Assembly (NCBI GenBank): GCA_026390555.1
Contig: JAPLFS010000066.1
Coordinates: forward strand, 1-64,000
Origin: Pseudomonadota bacterium
GTDB taxonomy: Bacteria > Bdellovibrionota_C > UBA2361 > OMII01
Direction of reading: 5' to 3'
Length of the DNA: 64,000 nt
Each line of letters starts with the position of its first letter. The stretch's first letter is position 1. Shown piece after piece: positions 47,226-57,466 of this stretch. The notes under the pieces were generated by a model. It made no database searches and had not been told where the DNA came from. It saw only the letters and a list, made by a program, of their open reading frames with translations. A program made the translations under genes and the position numbers.

Positions 47226-49535
47226 ATGATAGGTTCAACGTTTCTTAGGGGCGCTCTTCTTTCAATCTGTACCGTTATCGTAGCGATGTTCGTAGCTTCT
47301 AAGCTGCAAACCAGCGCATGGAATGGGCAACAGGCGGTAGATCTTGTCGATAGAGGTCTTTACGTTGATGGCTGGCTAAAGGATCAATCAACTCTAACTA
47401 TTGAGGGCTTCTCTACTGTTGCTAATAAGCTAAAGCTAACTTTCAATCCGTTGTGGTTGATTCCAAATGAGGCTCCACGTGTAGCGGTTTCCCTGTGTAA
47501 CGGTCCGATCTCTGAACTTACAATTAAAGATGCCACTCCAAATTACTTTTCAATTCCTACGGGGTGTTCGCCCCTGGTTGTAAAGATGACAGCGCTTAAC
47601 TCGTTTAGCCTGCTGGAGGGTCGCAGTAGTAGAATGGTAGGGGCGCAACTGCTAAATGTTGCGATCAGCTCTCCGTTTAGATTTGCGATCGTTTCGTTCC
47701 CGCAGTTCCTTAAGATATTTTCGGCGGTAGGATTGCTAGTAATACTTGCGCTGTGTGCCGTAGGGCGAGATCGAAGGTTGTCAACGCTAGCCGTTTTGGG
47801 GGTTCTAGCTACGACGACTGTAATCGTTAAATTGTCAGACGTTCAGGCGCATAAATTTGAGCCGTTGTGGATCGTTTTTGCGGCGTTGCTGGCTGGTACG
47901 GCGCTACTGCCAGTGACCTCTCGTCAAGATCAGGTGCAAAGATCAGCCTCAAAGATCTGGCTATATGCCATAGTTGTATTTGGAGCTTTTCTGCGATTCT
48001 ATAGCATCGATTTTGGATTGCCTGCTAACTTTCATCCCGATGAGGTTCCAAAGGTTAATGCTATCATGCGGATGGTTGAGCAGAACTCATGGAACCCGCA
48101 GTACTTCCTCCATCCTTCGCTACTCCTCTATACCACATACATGATGAACTGCGTGTTGCAGGCGATCGGGGTTGAGGGAAGCTTTAGAGAGACCGCATTT
48201 CTGGCCGGAAGGTTCGTCAGCGCCATTGCAGGCACCCTCTCTATAGCGCTGACGTATGAGGTAGGGCGGCGGCTTATTTCTCGCAACGTGGGGCTTTTAG
48301 CTGCCGGACTTTTAGCGATTCTCCCGCTGCATGTGACCTGTAGTCGCTACCTAAAAGAGGACGCGCTTTTAACCTTTCTGGTACTTTCCTGTGTTGTGAC
48401 TACTCTAATAGCTGTCCAATCAAAGAGAAGGTGGATGCTCGTGCTAGCGGGCTTGCTTGCGGGCTTTACTGCGGGAACGAAGTATTCGGGCATCTTGCTG
48501 GCTGTTGTTCCGGCCTCTGCGCCGTGGATCGCCTCTAGAGATTGGAAGCCTGACTGGAAGTGGGTTCCATGGGCGCTTGCTGCGCTGGCGATAGCCCCAA
48601 TAGGGTTTCTCTGCACAACTCCATTCGCACTGTTGGATTACGCCAAATTCATTAAGGACTTCGGCGTTGAATCACGGCATATGCAGACCGGACATACAAA
48701 TTCTATCGATGCGTGGTCTCAGTTATGGATGTACCACTTCTCGCGCAGTATCTGGGTAGGCATGACCCCCATACTCGCTGTTGGTTCTGTTATTGGTCTC
48801 GGATACCTGCTCAGGAGGAGACGTATCGAGGATCTCTTGCTAGTTGGCCTGGTCCTACTCTTCTATCTACCAGCGGAGTTCGTTAAGGCTAAACCCGCCC
48901 CGCAGCCTGAGCGTTACATTATGCCCTGCTTGCCATTTCTTGCTATAGCACTCGCGCAGGTTATTCGCGCACTCGGTAGAACTATATCACCAAAATACGG
49001 AGTTGCCTTGTTTGCAACAGCTCTGCTTGCCGCGCCGTTATACCGCACGGTTGCGCTAGCCAACGATGTTGGAAGTGATACCCGCGATCAGCTTGCACTC
49101 TGGATGCGAGATAATCTGCCGGCGGGCACAAAGGTTCTTATGGACTGGAAGCCTTACTGTCCGCGCCTTGATGGCGACCACTTTGCGGTTGAGCATATTC
49201 CAAGGGCCCGTATCATATCGGAGATTGATCCTAAGCTATTGCGCGACTCCGGAGCTGACTACATGGTGCTTTCAAGCCTCTTTTATGCACGTTATTTTAA
49301 TCAGCCGGAGTCCAATCCAGTTCTTCGGCAACGTATCAAGGATGTCTTTGATAGTGTGCCGGTTGTAGCTCAGTACGCGGCCCCCGCCGGCACCTATGGA
49401 TTCCACAACCCTGTCCTTACTCTGTTCAGTCTTAAGAAGGAGGACTTCGAGCGCCTTGATGGTGAGCGCAAGCGCAAGCGTCTGGGTGAGCTAACCCAGA
49501 CGTCAAACGATATGCGTGCTCAGAGAAAGTGGTGA
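47226..49535 (+). CDS. GT39/ArnT-like membrane glycosyltransferase
   Basis: 769 aa. An N-terminal membrane anchor with an extra periplasmic beta domain (residues 1-170) precedes a GT-C core of about ten spans. The first core loop has the acidic motif NFHPDEVPK, then PQYFLHPSLLLY. SRYLKEDALLTFLVL and FTAGTKYSGILL are typical of PMT/ArnT-type (GT39/83) transferases that use undecaprenyl- or dolichyl-phosphate sugars. The C-terminal soluble domain (LALWMRDNLPAGTKVLMDWK) parallels that of the upstream gene. Sugar and acceptor are unknown. Confidence 0.7.
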   Translation: MIGSTFLRGALLSICTVIVAMFVASKLQTSAWNGQQAVDLVDRGLYVDGWLKDQSTLTIEGFSTVANKLKLTFNPLWLIPNEAPRVAVSLCNGPISELTIKDATPNYFSIPTGCSPLVVKMTALNSFSLLEGRSSRMVGAQLLNVAISSPFRFAIVSFPQFLKIFSAVGLLVILALCAVGRDRRLSTLAVLGVLATTTVIVKLSDVQAHKFEPLWIVFAALLAGTALLPVTSRQDQVQRSASKIWLYAIVVFGAFLRFYSIDFGLPANFHPDEVPKVNAIMRMVEQNSWNPQYFLHPSLLLYTTYMMNCVLQAIGVEGSFRETAFLAGRFVSAIAGTLSIALTYEVGRRLISRNVGLLAAGLLAILPLHVTCSRYLKEDALLTFLVLSCVVTTLIAVQSKRRWMLVLAGLLAGFTAGTKYSGILLAVVPASAPWIASRDWKPDWKWVPWALAALAIAPIGFLCTTPFALLDYAKFIKDFGVESRHMQTGHTNSIDAWSQLWMYHFSRSIWVGMTPILAVGSVIGLGYLLRRRRIEDLLLVGLVLLFYLPAEFVKAKPAPQPERYIMPCLPFLAIALAQVIRALGRTISPKYGVALFATALLAAPLYRTVALANDVGSDTRDQLALWMRDNLPAGTKVLMDWKPYCPRLDGDHFAVEHIPRARIISEIDPKLLRDSGADYMVLSSLFYARYFNQPESNPVLRQRIKDVFDSVPVVAQYAAPAGTYGFHNPVLTLFSLKKEDFERLDGERKRKRLGELTQTSNDMRAQRKW

Positions 49536-49545
49536 CCACCAGGAG

Positions 49546-50733
49546 CTAATTGTAGCTCACGTTAATATCAACATAGCCATGTGTTAGATCGCATCCCCAT
49601 GCGGTTGCTGAGGCCTTGCCTAAATTGAGGTCTAGCCGAATAGGGATCTCGCGAGCTGACATAAGCTTTCTAATTTTTTTGCGATCGTGCGGCACCAACT
49701 CTCCGCCCCGCATAATTGGAGCACCTGCGAAGGTAAGATCTACCTTACGGGGATCGACCTTGAGGGTAGGATCCTTTCCTGCAGCCGCCAACACCCGCCC
49801 CCAGTTCGGATCAGCGCCGTGGACCGCCGTTTTTACAAGGGGGGAGTTAGCGATATTCTTAGCTATCAGCCGCGCATCTTTTTGATTGCGAGCCCCAACA
49901 ACCTGCACCTCTATTAGTTTGGTTGCGCCCTCTCCATCGGCTGCGATCAATTTAGCCAGATGCTGACAGGCCTTTGTAAGTAGTGCTAGGAAGCTCTTCT
50001 TAGCAGCAGTAGATGAGATCTTTTTACCGGTTTCTCCGGTCGAGAACACCATGACCATGTCGTTGGTGGAGGTGTCGGTATCGACCGAGGTCATATTAAA
50101 GGAGTCATCAACCGCCAGCTTGAGAAGGGCCTTAAGCGTTGCGCTGTCGATCTTTGCGTCAGTAACGAGGAATCCCAGCATGGTAGCCATATTAGGGGCG
50201 ATCATGCCCGAGCCCTTTGCAAATCCAGCTATGGTGATGCGCTTGCCCGCAACTAGTCCGCTTGCAAAGACCTCCTTTTGAGTGAGATCCGTAGTCAAGA
50301 TGGCTTTAGCTGCTGCATCACCATCCCGCTGCAGGGGATTAGAGAGGAGGGTATTGAGCCCAGCGCGAAGAGTATCCATTGGAAGGGGCCTTCCTATAAT
50401 GCCGGTCGATGATACGGCTACCTCGTGGGCCTTTAGGCCCAGCAGTTTGGCGGCTATGGCAGCGGTTTCCCGAGCATTTTTCAGTCCGGACTTGCCGGTG
50501 GCAGCGTTCGCATTGCCTGAGTTTACGACTAGCGCCTTTACGGTTCCACGGGCAAGCGCCTGCTTTGTGACGATTAATGGAGGGGCTATAAAGGCGCTTT
50601 GCGTGAATACACACGCGCTTCCGTAGGCATTTGGGACAAATATGTAGGCCAGGTCCCTCTTGCCGTTTGTTTTGATTCCAGCAGCGATGCCCGCTGCGTA
50701 GGTGCCCTTAAGAGATGTGATCGTTTTTTTCAT
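49546..50733 (-). CDS. argJ: Bifunctional glutamate N-acetyltransferase / amino-acid N-acetyltransferase
   Basis: ArgJ recycles acetyl from N-acetylornithine to glutamate in arginine synthesis. The self-processing site is KGSGMIAPNMATMLGFLVTD, with Thr of ATML as new N-terminal nucleophile. Other conserved parts are VVNSGNANAATGKSG, AVSSTGIIGRPLPM, FNMTSVDTDTSTNDMV and HGADPNWGRVLAAAG. About 395 aa from ATG 50733. The frame continues up to a TTG at 50769 with no better ribosome-binding site. It runs convergently to the GT39 gene, with a 10-bp gap. Confidence 0.93.
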   Translation of the reverse strand: MKKTITSLKGTYAAGIAAGIKTNGKRDLAYIFVPNAYGSACVFTQSAFIAPPLIVTKQALARGTVKALVVNSGNANAATGKSGLKNARETAAIAAKLLGLKAHEVAVSSTGIIGRPLPMDTLRAGLNTLLSNPLQRDGDAAAKAILTTDLTQKEVFASGLVAGKRITIAGFAKGSGMIAPNMATMLGFLVTDAKIDSATLKALLKLAVDDSFNMTSVDTDTSTNDMVMVFSTGETGKKISSTAAKKSFLALLTKACQHLAKLIAADGEGATKLIEVQVVGARNQKDARLIAKNIANSPLVKTAVHGADPNWGRVLAAAGKDPTLKVDPRKVDLTFAGAPIMRGGELVPHDRKKIRKLMSAREIPIRLDLNLGKASATAWGCDLTHGYVDINVSYN

Positions 50734-51008
50734 AAGTCGTGTGAGTAACATATAGGGGTTTATGCGCAACCCCCTTTAAGGATAGATAGGCAGCAAGCAG
50801 GCGTCGCAACCCTTTGATCTCCTTAGGCAGTTCGGCTATGATCCAACTGTAGTTTGGATTGAAGGTGTTAGTCTGGTGGTCGTTGCCGGGCAGCCCATAA
50901 TTGCCGATTTGATGCCTGTAGTTAATGGGGTGCGACTGTTTTAAGCATGTCGCAGACTTAGTTTGAGGAGAGGCCTCTGCTCAAAATGAACGTTGTGGAG
51001 ATAATCAC

Positions 51009-52334
51009 ATGAACATAGCGGTGGTAGGAACGGGTTACGTAGGCTTAGTTGCTGGAGCGTGTTTCGCAGAGATGGGCAACGAAGTTGTATGCGTCGATGT
51101 TAACTCCAAAAAGGTTACTGCGCTACAAAACGGAGAGGTGCCTATATTCGAGCCAGGCCTTGAGGACCTCGTCAGGAGTAACGCTAAATCTGGGCGCCTT
51201 ACATTTACAAACTCACTGCACGATGCAGTGCAGGTTTCAGATGTTATCTTTATCGCCGTTGGAACTCCTCAGGATGAGGATGGCTCAGCTGATCTTACGC
51301 ATGTGCTCGCGGTAGCCAGTGGCATCGGCGAAAGCATGAATGCGCCGAAGGTGGTCGTTGATAAATCTACGGTCCCGGTTGGAACTGCGGATCTAGTTAA
51401 GGCCGCAATCGAGAAGGTTGCTAAGTATCCGGTCGATGTTGTGAGCAACCCTGAGTTTCTCAAAGAGGGGGCAGCTATCGACGATTTTATGCGGCCTGAT
51501 CGGGTAGTTGTTGGAGTGGCTAGTGAGCACGCAGCAAACGTAATGCGTGAGCTCTATCGCCCATTTGTTCGCACCAATAATCCGATCCTTATAATGGATA
51601 TTCGTTCGGCTGAGATGACCAAGTATGCAGCCAATACGATGCTTGCACTCCGTGTCTCGTTTATGAACGAGATTGCGAACCTGTGTGAAGGGGCCGGGGC
51701 CGATATAAATAAGGTTAGAGTTGGTATCGGAACCGATTCTCGCATCGGCATGAGCTTTATCTTCCCGGGTATTGGATATGGAGGATCCTGCTTTCCTAAG
51801 GATGTGCAGGCCCTGATTAAAACCGGCAAGGATCACGGTATTGATCTGAAAATTGCGCGCTCGGTTGAGGACGTAAATAAGAGCCAGAAGATGCTGATGG
51901 TTCGTAAGATCATAGAGCACTACCGCAGTGAGGATCTAGCCGGTAAAACCTTTGCAGTCTGGGGGCTCGCCTTTAAGCCTAAGACCGACGATGTGCGTGA
52001 GGCGCCGGCCCTTACGATCTGCAGCGAGCTCGTTAAGCGTGGAGCGCGTGTGCGTGTCTATGACCCCGAAGCGAACGACACATTCAAAGAGAAATTTGGG
52101 GCGCACAGCAATCTAGAGTGCGTTAGGGATAACTACGAGGCGCTTAAGGGCGCAGATGCGCTAATAGTGTGCACGGAATGGAACGCATTTCGTCAGCCGA
52201 ACTTTAAACGCATTAAGCAAGAGTTGGTGAAGCCAGTTGTGTTTGACGGGCGAAATATCTACGACATCGCAGATATGCGTTCGTACGGATTTACTTATTA
52301 CAGCGTAGGACGACCGAGTGTGACTCAAGAATAG
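51009..52334 (+). CDS. ugd: UDP-glucose 6-dehydrogenase
   Basis: 441-aa enzyme oxidising UDP-glucose to UDP-glucuronate with two NAD+. The N-terminal Rossmann motif is [18 protein letters not shown]. The catalytic Cys lies in [17 protein letters not shown], and a C-terminal UDP-binding domain begins [23 protein letters not shown] lies eight bases before the ATG. The upstream 239 bp contain a small hairpin TTTGAG/CTCAAA around AGAGGCCTCT (50962-50985). It is followed by the decarboxylase that uses its product. Confidence 0.95.
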   Translation: MNIAVVGTGYVGLVAGACFAEMGNEVVCVDVNSKKVTALQNGEVPIFEPGLEDLVRSNAKSGRLTFTNSLHDAVQVSDVIFIAVGTPQDEDGSADLTHVLAVASGIGESMNAPKVVVDKSTVPVGTADLVKAAIEKVAKYPVDVVSNPEFLKEGAAIDDFMRPDRVVVGVASEHAANVMRELYRPFVRTNNPILIMDIRSAEMTKYAANTMLALRVSFMNEIANLCEGAGADINKVRVGIGTDSRIGMSFIFPGIGYGGSCFPKDVQALIKTGKDHGIDLKIARSVEDVNKSQKMLMVRKIIEHYRSEDLAGKTFAVWGLAFKPKTDDVREAPALTICSELVKRGARVRVYDPEANDTFKEKFGAHSNLECVRDNYEALKGADALIVCTEWNAFRQPNFKRIKQELVKPVVFDGRNIYDIADMRSYGFTYYSVGRPSVTQE

Positions 52335-52383
52335 TCGCATTTTGGTAGGGCAGCTTGTTTTATATAATGAAGAGGAGACGGGT

Positions 52384-53334
52384 ATGGCGCGTATAGTTAT
52401 TACCGGAGGAGCGGGGTTTATAGGGTCGCACCTTAGTGATGTTCTCCTGGCGCAGGGCCACGAGGTTATTGCTATTGATAACCTATTTACCGGCACTAAG
52501 CGTAATATGACGCACCTGCGAGATCACGCAAATTTCGAATTTATGCGTCACGATGTAACCGAGCCTGTTCTGATCGAGTGTGATCAGTTGTACCACCTGG
52601 CATGCCCGGCCTCCCCAGTGCATTACCAGTACAATCCAATTAAAACTATCAAGACCAACGTGATTGGTACCATCAATATGCTTGGTGTTGCGAAGCGCAC
52701 ACACGCCCGGTTCCTTCTGGCATCGACCTCCGAGATCTACGGAGATCCGCTAGAGCACCCACAGGTGGAGTCGTATTGGGGCAATGTCAACCCGATCGGG
52801 CCCCGCAGCTGTTATGATGAAGGCAAGCGTGTTGCGGAGACCCTCACCATTAACTACCGGGAGCAGGGTGGAGTCGATACACGCATCGTGCGCATATTTA
52901 ACACCTTTGGCCCCCGCATGTTATTTAACGATGGGCGAGTTGTTTCCAATTTTATCCTACAGGCGCTCAAGGGGGATGATATTACGGTGTACGGAGAGGG
53001 ACTACAGACCCGATCCTTCTGTTACGTTGATGACCTTGTGTCTGGCATCGTTGCGACTATGAACCGGGATGGTTTTAGCGGTCCTGTGAACCTCGGTAAT
53101 CCGAATGAGATGACTATAGTTGATTTGGCCAAGAAGGTTATCGCCCTTACCAGCTCAAGTTCAAAGATCGTGCAGCGTCCGCTGCCGAAGGATGATCCGA
53201 CACGTCGCCAACCAGATATCTCGTTTGCAAAGAGTGAGCTGGGATGGACTCCAAAGGTTGACCTAGAAACTGGACTCAAGAAGACGATCGCTGATTTCGA
53301 CGAAAGATTGCGTCGTGGCGAGACTGTTGATTAA
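52384..53334 (+). CDS. UDP-glucuronate decarboxylase (UDP-xylose synthase)
   Basis: 316-aa extended short-chain dehydrogenase. It has the NAD motif [27 protein letters not shown] and [14 protein letters not shown] (catalytic Thr/Ser), then [13 protein letters not shown] (YxxxK). The ACPASPxxYQxxPIKTxK signature is that of UXS enzymes converting UDP-glucuronate to UDP-xylose. ATG 52384 has GAGGAG seven bases upstream; the frame opens earlier at 52342 but without such a site. Immediately downstream of ugd, it completes a UDP-glucose to UDP-xylose route feeding a surface polysaccharide. Confidence 0.92.
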   Translation: MARIVITGGAGFIGSHLSDVLLAQGHEVIAIDNLFTGTKRNMTHLRDHANFEFMRHDVTEPVLIECDQLYHLACPASPVHYQYNPIKTIKTNVIGTINMLGVAKRTHARFLLASTSEIYGDPLEHPQVESYWGNVNPIGPRSCYDEGKRVAETLTINYREQGGVDTRIVRIFNTFGPRMLFNDGRVVSNFILQALKGDDITVYGEGLQTRSFCYVDDLVSGIVATMNRDGFSGPVNLGNPNEMTIVDLAKKVIALTSSSSKIVQRPLPKDDPTRRQPDISFAKSELGWTPKVDLETGLKKTIADFDERLRRGETVD

Positions 53335-53346
53335 AGATGTGATGTT

Positions 53347-55158
53347 GTGACAAGCAGAGATAAGATTCGAAATTTCAGTATTATTGCGCATATCGACCAC
53401 GGGAAATCGACCCTGGCTGATCGCATCCTAGAGGTGACTGGTGCGCTTGAAGCTCGTGAGATGCAGGCGCAATTCCTCGATAAGCTAGACCTTGAGCGTG
53501 AGCGTGGTATTACCATTAAGGCGCAGACAGTCAGGCTTTCGTATAAAGCTAAGGACGGCGAGGTGTATCAACTAAACCTGATCGACACTCCAGGTCACGT
53601 TGATTTTAATTATGAGGTCTCACGTAGTCTCGCAGCTTGTGAGGGTGCTTTGCTGGTAGTGGATGCCTCGCAGGGCGTAGAGGCCCAGACCTTAGCGAAC
53701 GTTTATCTTGCGATAGAAAATGATCTGGACATTATTCCGGTGATTAACAAGATCGATCTTCCGAACGCCGATCCAGAGCGAGTTAAAGAGGAGGTGGAGT
53801 CTGTAATTGGCCTCGATACATCCAATGCTCTTGAGGTTAGCGCCAAGGCTGGTATCGGCATTAAGGAGCTGCTTGAGGCCATAGTAGAGCGGGTATCCCC
53901 ACCCAAGCGCGGTTCTCCACAGGCGTCGCTACGAGCACTGGTCTATGATTCGTGGTTCGACCCCTACGTTGGGGTCGTGGCGCAGGTGCGTGTTATTGAT
54001 GGCTGCATAAAACAGGGGGATAAGATCAAGTTCTTTTCAACCGATGTGGCGTACGAGGTTTATAAATTGGGTGTATTCACACCACACCCTGAAGAGGTCG
54101 CAGAGCTTGCGAGTGGCGAGGTTGGATACTTCTCGGCAACCATCAAGAACCTGCGTGATGTGCGTATCGGAGATACGGTCATGCATGCCCAAGATTCTGG
54201 CAAGGATCCGCTGCCTGGATTTAAGGAGGTTCGTCCGATGGTGTTCGGCGGACTATTTCCGGTAGATGCGGATGACTACGAAAATTTGAAGAAAGCGCTC
54301 GATAAGTTAAGCCTTAACGATAGTTCTTTTACCTATGAGGCGGAGTCATCGATAGCGCTTGGATTTGGCTATCGTTGTGGCTACCTTGGGCTGCTCCATA
54401 TGGAGATAGTACAGGAGCGACTTGAGCGCGAATTCCAACTTAGCCTTATCACTACTGCACCCTCCGTTGTTTACAAGATGATCTTAAATAACGGCACGGT
54501 ATTGCAGGTTGATAATCCATCTAAGATGCCGGAGGTGTCAGAGATCCGGCGAATTGAGGAGCCGATAGTTTTAGCAACTATTCACGCACCGAAAGAGTTT
54601 GTTGGAAATGTTCTAAAGTTGTGTGAAGATCGGCGTGGAGTCCAGCAGAATATAGCCTTTCATGGGACCGAACGGGCCGTTATCGTATATCATCTTCCCT
54701 TAAACGAGATCGTCCTTGATTTTCACGATAGGCTTAAATCGATGACGAAGGGCTATGCCTCATTTGATTACGAGATCTTTGGCTATATAGAGTCCGACCT
54801 GGTTAAGCTAGACATTAAGCTAAACTCAGAGCCAGTGGATGCGCTCAGTATTATTGTGCACCGTGATAAGGCCTTTAATCGAGGCAAGGAGCTGACTGAG
54901 AAGCTTAAAGATATCATTGATCGACAGATGTTTGAGGTCGCTATACAAGCCGCTATTGGCGCAAAGATTATAGCCCGAAGTACCGTTAAGGCGCTGAGTA
55001 AGAATGTAACTGCGAAGTGCTATGGAGGGGATATCTCACGCAAACGTAAGTTGCTTGAGAAACAGAAGGCGGGAAAGAAGAGGATGAAGCAGGTTGGTAG
55101 GGTTTCGATTCCTCAGGAGGCGTTCCTTGCAGTCTTAAAGCTAGGCGATGATAAATAG
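53347..55158 (+). CDS. lepA: Elongation factor 4 (LepA)
   Basis: 603-aa ribosome-associated translational GTPase that can back-translocate ribosomes. G-motifs are AHIDHGKST (G1), [10 protein letters not shown] (G2), DTPGHVDF (G3) and NKIDLP (G4). The LepA-specific C-terminus [18 protein letters not shown] is present. It starts with GTG 53347, 12 bases after the decarboxylase stop, so it appears to be read from the same transcript. Confidence 0.96.
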   Translation: MTSRDKIRNFSIIAHIDHGKSTLADRILEVTGALEAREMQAQFLDKLDLERERGITIKAQTVRLSYKAKDGEVYQLNLIDTPGHVDFNYEVSRSLAACEGALLVVDASQGVEAQTLANVYLAIENDLDIIPVINKIDLPNADPERVKEEVESVIGLDTSNALEVSAKAGIGIKELLEAIVERVSPPKRGSPQASLRALVYDSWFDPYVGVVAQVRVIDGCIKQGDKIKFFSTDVAYEVYKLGVFTPHPEEVAELASGEVGYFSATIKNLRDVRIGDTVMHAQDSGKDPLPGFKEVRPMVFGGLFPVDADDYENLKKALDKLSLNDSSFTYEAESSIALGFGYRCGYLGLLHMEIVQERLEREFQLSLITTAPSVVYKMILNNGTVLQVDNPSKMPEVSEIRRIEEPIVLATIHAPKEFVGNVLKLCEDRRGVQQNIAFHGTERAVIVYHLPLNEIVLDFHDRLKSMTKGYASFDYEIFGYIESDLVKLDIKLNSEPVDALSIIVHRDKAFNRGKELTEKLKDIIDRQMFEVAIQAAIGAKIIARSTVKALSKNVTAKCYGGDISRKRKLLEKQKAGKKRMKQVGRVSIPQEAFLAVLKLGDDK

Positions 55159-55183
55159 CGCAATAGAGAGGCCTTGAGGGCAG

Positions 55184-55924
55184 ATGCGAGTTATTACAGA
55201 TCGACCGAAACGCATCTTCGCTATTGGTGATCTGCATGGTTGCCTAGATGAGCTTAATCTTATTATCACGTTCTTAAAGGAGGAGCAGGGCGCCTGTTCT
55301 GAGGACCTTTTTGTTTTTATCGGGGACTATATTGATCGCGGCAAGGAGTCGCGACAGGTCATAGAGTACCTACTATCGCTGCAATCAGAATGGCCAAGGA
55401 CGGTATTTATAAAGGGCAATCATGAGGACATGCTGCTCGATTTCCTGGGGCTTGGTGGGCGGTGCGGTGATGTGTATCTCTCCAATGGGGGGGATGAGTT
55501 CTTTAAAAGTTACGGATTAGATCCAGCCTTGCCGCAGTCGGAGCTATTAGAAAGGTTGCCGGTAGAGCACCTTGAGTTCCTTAAGAAGCTTGATGTTGCG
55601 GTTTGTTTAGCTGAATTTGTTTTCGTACATGCCGGAGTTAGCCCAGATAGACCTCTTGAGGAGCAAGACTTGCGCGACCTGATGTGGATTCGGGCCGATT
55701 TTATCCACGCCGAGCACAGGCTCGGTAAAACTGTGGTGTTTGGACATACCCCATTTGAGGACGTACTTCTCCATTTACCCTTTAAGATAGGGATAGATAC
55801 GGGGTTGGTTTACGGTAATAAACTATCAGTTGTAGAGTTGGTTCACGGCACCCTATACCAGGTCGAACGGGAGGGCTTAGAGGTTGGGGTCCACGACCTT
55901 TCTGCTCGTTTATTCAAACCTTAG
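55184..55924 (+). CDS. PPP-type metallophosphoesterase (serine/threonine phosphatase-like)
   Basis: 246 aa with all calcineurin-like metal motifs: AIGDLHGC (residues 13-20), FIGDYIDRGK (46-54), KGNHEDM (77-83), then FVFVHAGVSP and VVFGHTPFED. This order and spacing match bacterial PrpA/PrpB or diadenosine-tetraphosphatase relatives. It follows lepA after 25 bp and is probably in the same operon. The substrate could be a phosphoprotein or a nucleotide. Confidence 0.85.
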   Translation: MRVITDRPKRIFAIGDLHGCLDELNLIITFLKEEQGACSEDLFVFIGDYIDRGKESRQVIEYLLSLQSEWPRTVFIKGNHEDMLLDFLGLGGRCGDVYLSNGGDEFFKSYGLDPALPQSELLERLPVEHLEFLKKLDVAVCLAEFVFVHAGVSPDRPLEEQDLRDLMWIRADFIHAEHRLGKTVVFGHTPFEDVLLHLPFKIGIDTGLVYGNKLSVVELVHGTLYQVEREGLEVGVHDLSARLFKP

Positions 55925-55962
55925 ATAGTGGATCTGAATAGCTTTCTGTCCTATCGTTGGGT

Positions 55963-55975
55963 GTCCTGTTAGGAC
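55963..55975 (+). terminator. Weak hairpin after the phosphoesterase gene
   Basis: GTCCT-GTT-AGGAC is a 5-bp stem followed by TGTTGTTTT. It is short, but lies in the 116-bp gap where the lepA operon would end before gnd. Confidence 0.3.
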
Positions 55976-56040
55976 TGTTGTTTTAAGAGTTGTGTACACG
56001 CCAGTAATCTTATTGCCGGGTGTAGGAAAGGAGGAGCTTT

Positions 56041-57459
56041 ATGTCAAAACCTAGCGTTGGAATGATCGGTTTGGCCGTAATGGGTTCAAATCTTGCCCGT
56101 AACATTGAGAGCCGGGGCACCTCGGTTGCCGTATACAACCGTAGTGCTGATGTTACCAAAGAGTTTATGGCACGCTTTGCAGTTCGAGATGGCCAACCCG
56201 CAGGTTTTGTTGCCTCATATTCTATGGGGGACTTCGTAAAGAGCATGGAATCTCCGCGCCAGATCTTTATTATGATTAAAGCCGGAGCTCCGGTAGATGC
56301 CATCATAGACCAACTCGCTCCCATGCTCGATAAGGGTGATATTATCATCGATGGTGGCAACGCATTTTTTAAGGACACCATCAGGCGCGAGGAGAAACTT
56401 ACCGCGATGGGTTTGAACTTTCTCGGTATCGGTATCTCTGGAGGAGAGGAGGGGGCGCTCAAGGGGCCAAGCCTTATGCCAGGTGGCCCAAAGGAAGCTT
56501 GGAAGATCGTCGCACCTTTGCTTGAGAAGATCGCAGCGCAAGCTGATGGCCCATGTACTAGCTACGTTGGGCCGGATGGGGCGGGTCATTTCGTTAAAAT
56601 GGTGCACAACGGCATAGAGTATGGCGATATGCAGCTTATTGCTGAGGCCTACGATATCCTGCGCAACGTCGTTGGCTGCAAGTCTGAGGAGCTAGGCGAG
56701 ATATTCCAGAGCTGGAACTCCGGAGTGCTCTCCTCATACCTGATTGAGATTACAGCCAAGATCTTTAATAAGCGCGATCCTAACGGAAGTGGGTTCTTGG
56801 TTGATAAGATCCTTGATAAAGCTGGACAGAAGGGAACCGGTACGTGGACGGCGCAAGTTGCGCTGGACCTTGGGGTCTCTATACCTACTATCTCTGCGGC
56901 GGTTGATGCACGCACCTTGAGCAGCATTAAAGAGCAACGTGGCGCGGCTTCTAAGGAGTTTTCAGGGCCGGTAGTGCAGGATCTTACCGAAGGCCGCGCG
57001 GAGTTTATCCAGGCTGTGCATGATGCGCTTTACGCTTCAAAAATTATGTCGTATGCGCAGGGAATGGCGCTTATTGCAGCCGCTTCAACGCAGTGGAACT
57101 GGGAGCTAAAACTCAGTGAGATCGCAGCATTATGGAAGGGTGGTTGCATTATTAGGGCTAGATTCCTTGATGAGATTCGTAGAGCCTTTGCCGCACAGCC
57201 GGCGCCAAGTAACATGCTGATCGATTCCTTTATGAAGAAGGAGGTTGCAAGGTGCGTACCGAATCTTCGTAAGGTTGTCGGTGCAGCGGTGAGCCGTGGG
57301 GTTCCTGTGCTTGGTTTTGCAGCTTCGCTCGGATACTTTGATAGCTTCCGTACAGCCGATCTTCCGCAGAACCTTACCCAGGCCCAGCGTGACTTCTTCG
57401 GTGCACATACCTATGAGCGTAAAGACTCAGCTGGCTCATACCATACAGAGTGGGAGTAG
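56041..57459 (+). CDS. gnd: 6-phosphogluconate dehydrogenase, decarboxylating
   Basis: 472-aa enzyme of the oxidative pentose phosphate pathway. The NADP motif is GMIGLAVMGSNLARNIESRG. The active-site stretch is GAGHFVKMVHNGIEYGDMQLI (Lys, His and Glu), preceded by GIGISGGEEGALKGPSLMPG. The C-terminus is TYERKDSAGSYHTEWE, as in long-chain Gnd. AGGAGG-like GGAGGAGC is just upstream of the ATG. Convergent with rlmC, with a 7-bp gap. Confidence 0.96.
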   Translation: MSKPSVGMIGLAVMGSNLARNIESRGTSVAVYNRSADVTKEFMARFAVRDGQPAGFVASYSMGDFVKSMESPRQIFIMIKAGAPVDAIIDQLAPMLDKGDIIIDGGNAFFKDTIRREEKLTAMGLNFLGIGISGGEEGALKGPSLMPGGPKEAWKIVAPLLEKIAAQADGPCTSYVGPDGAGHFVKMVHNGIEYGDMQLIAEAYDILRNVVGCKSEELGEIFQSWNSGVLSSYLIEITAKIFNKRDPNGSGFLVDKILDKAGQKGTGTWTAQVALDLGVSIPTISAAVDARTLSSIKEQRGAASKEFSGPVVQDLTEGRAEFIQAVHDALYASKIMSYAQGMALIAAASTQWNWELKLSEIAALWKGGCIIRARFLDEIRRAFAAQPAPSNMLIDSFMKKEVARCVPNLRKVVGAAVSRGVPVLGFAASLGYFDSFRTADLPQNLTQAQRDFFGAHTYERKDSAGSYHTEWE

Positions 57460-57466
57460 CCGATAT

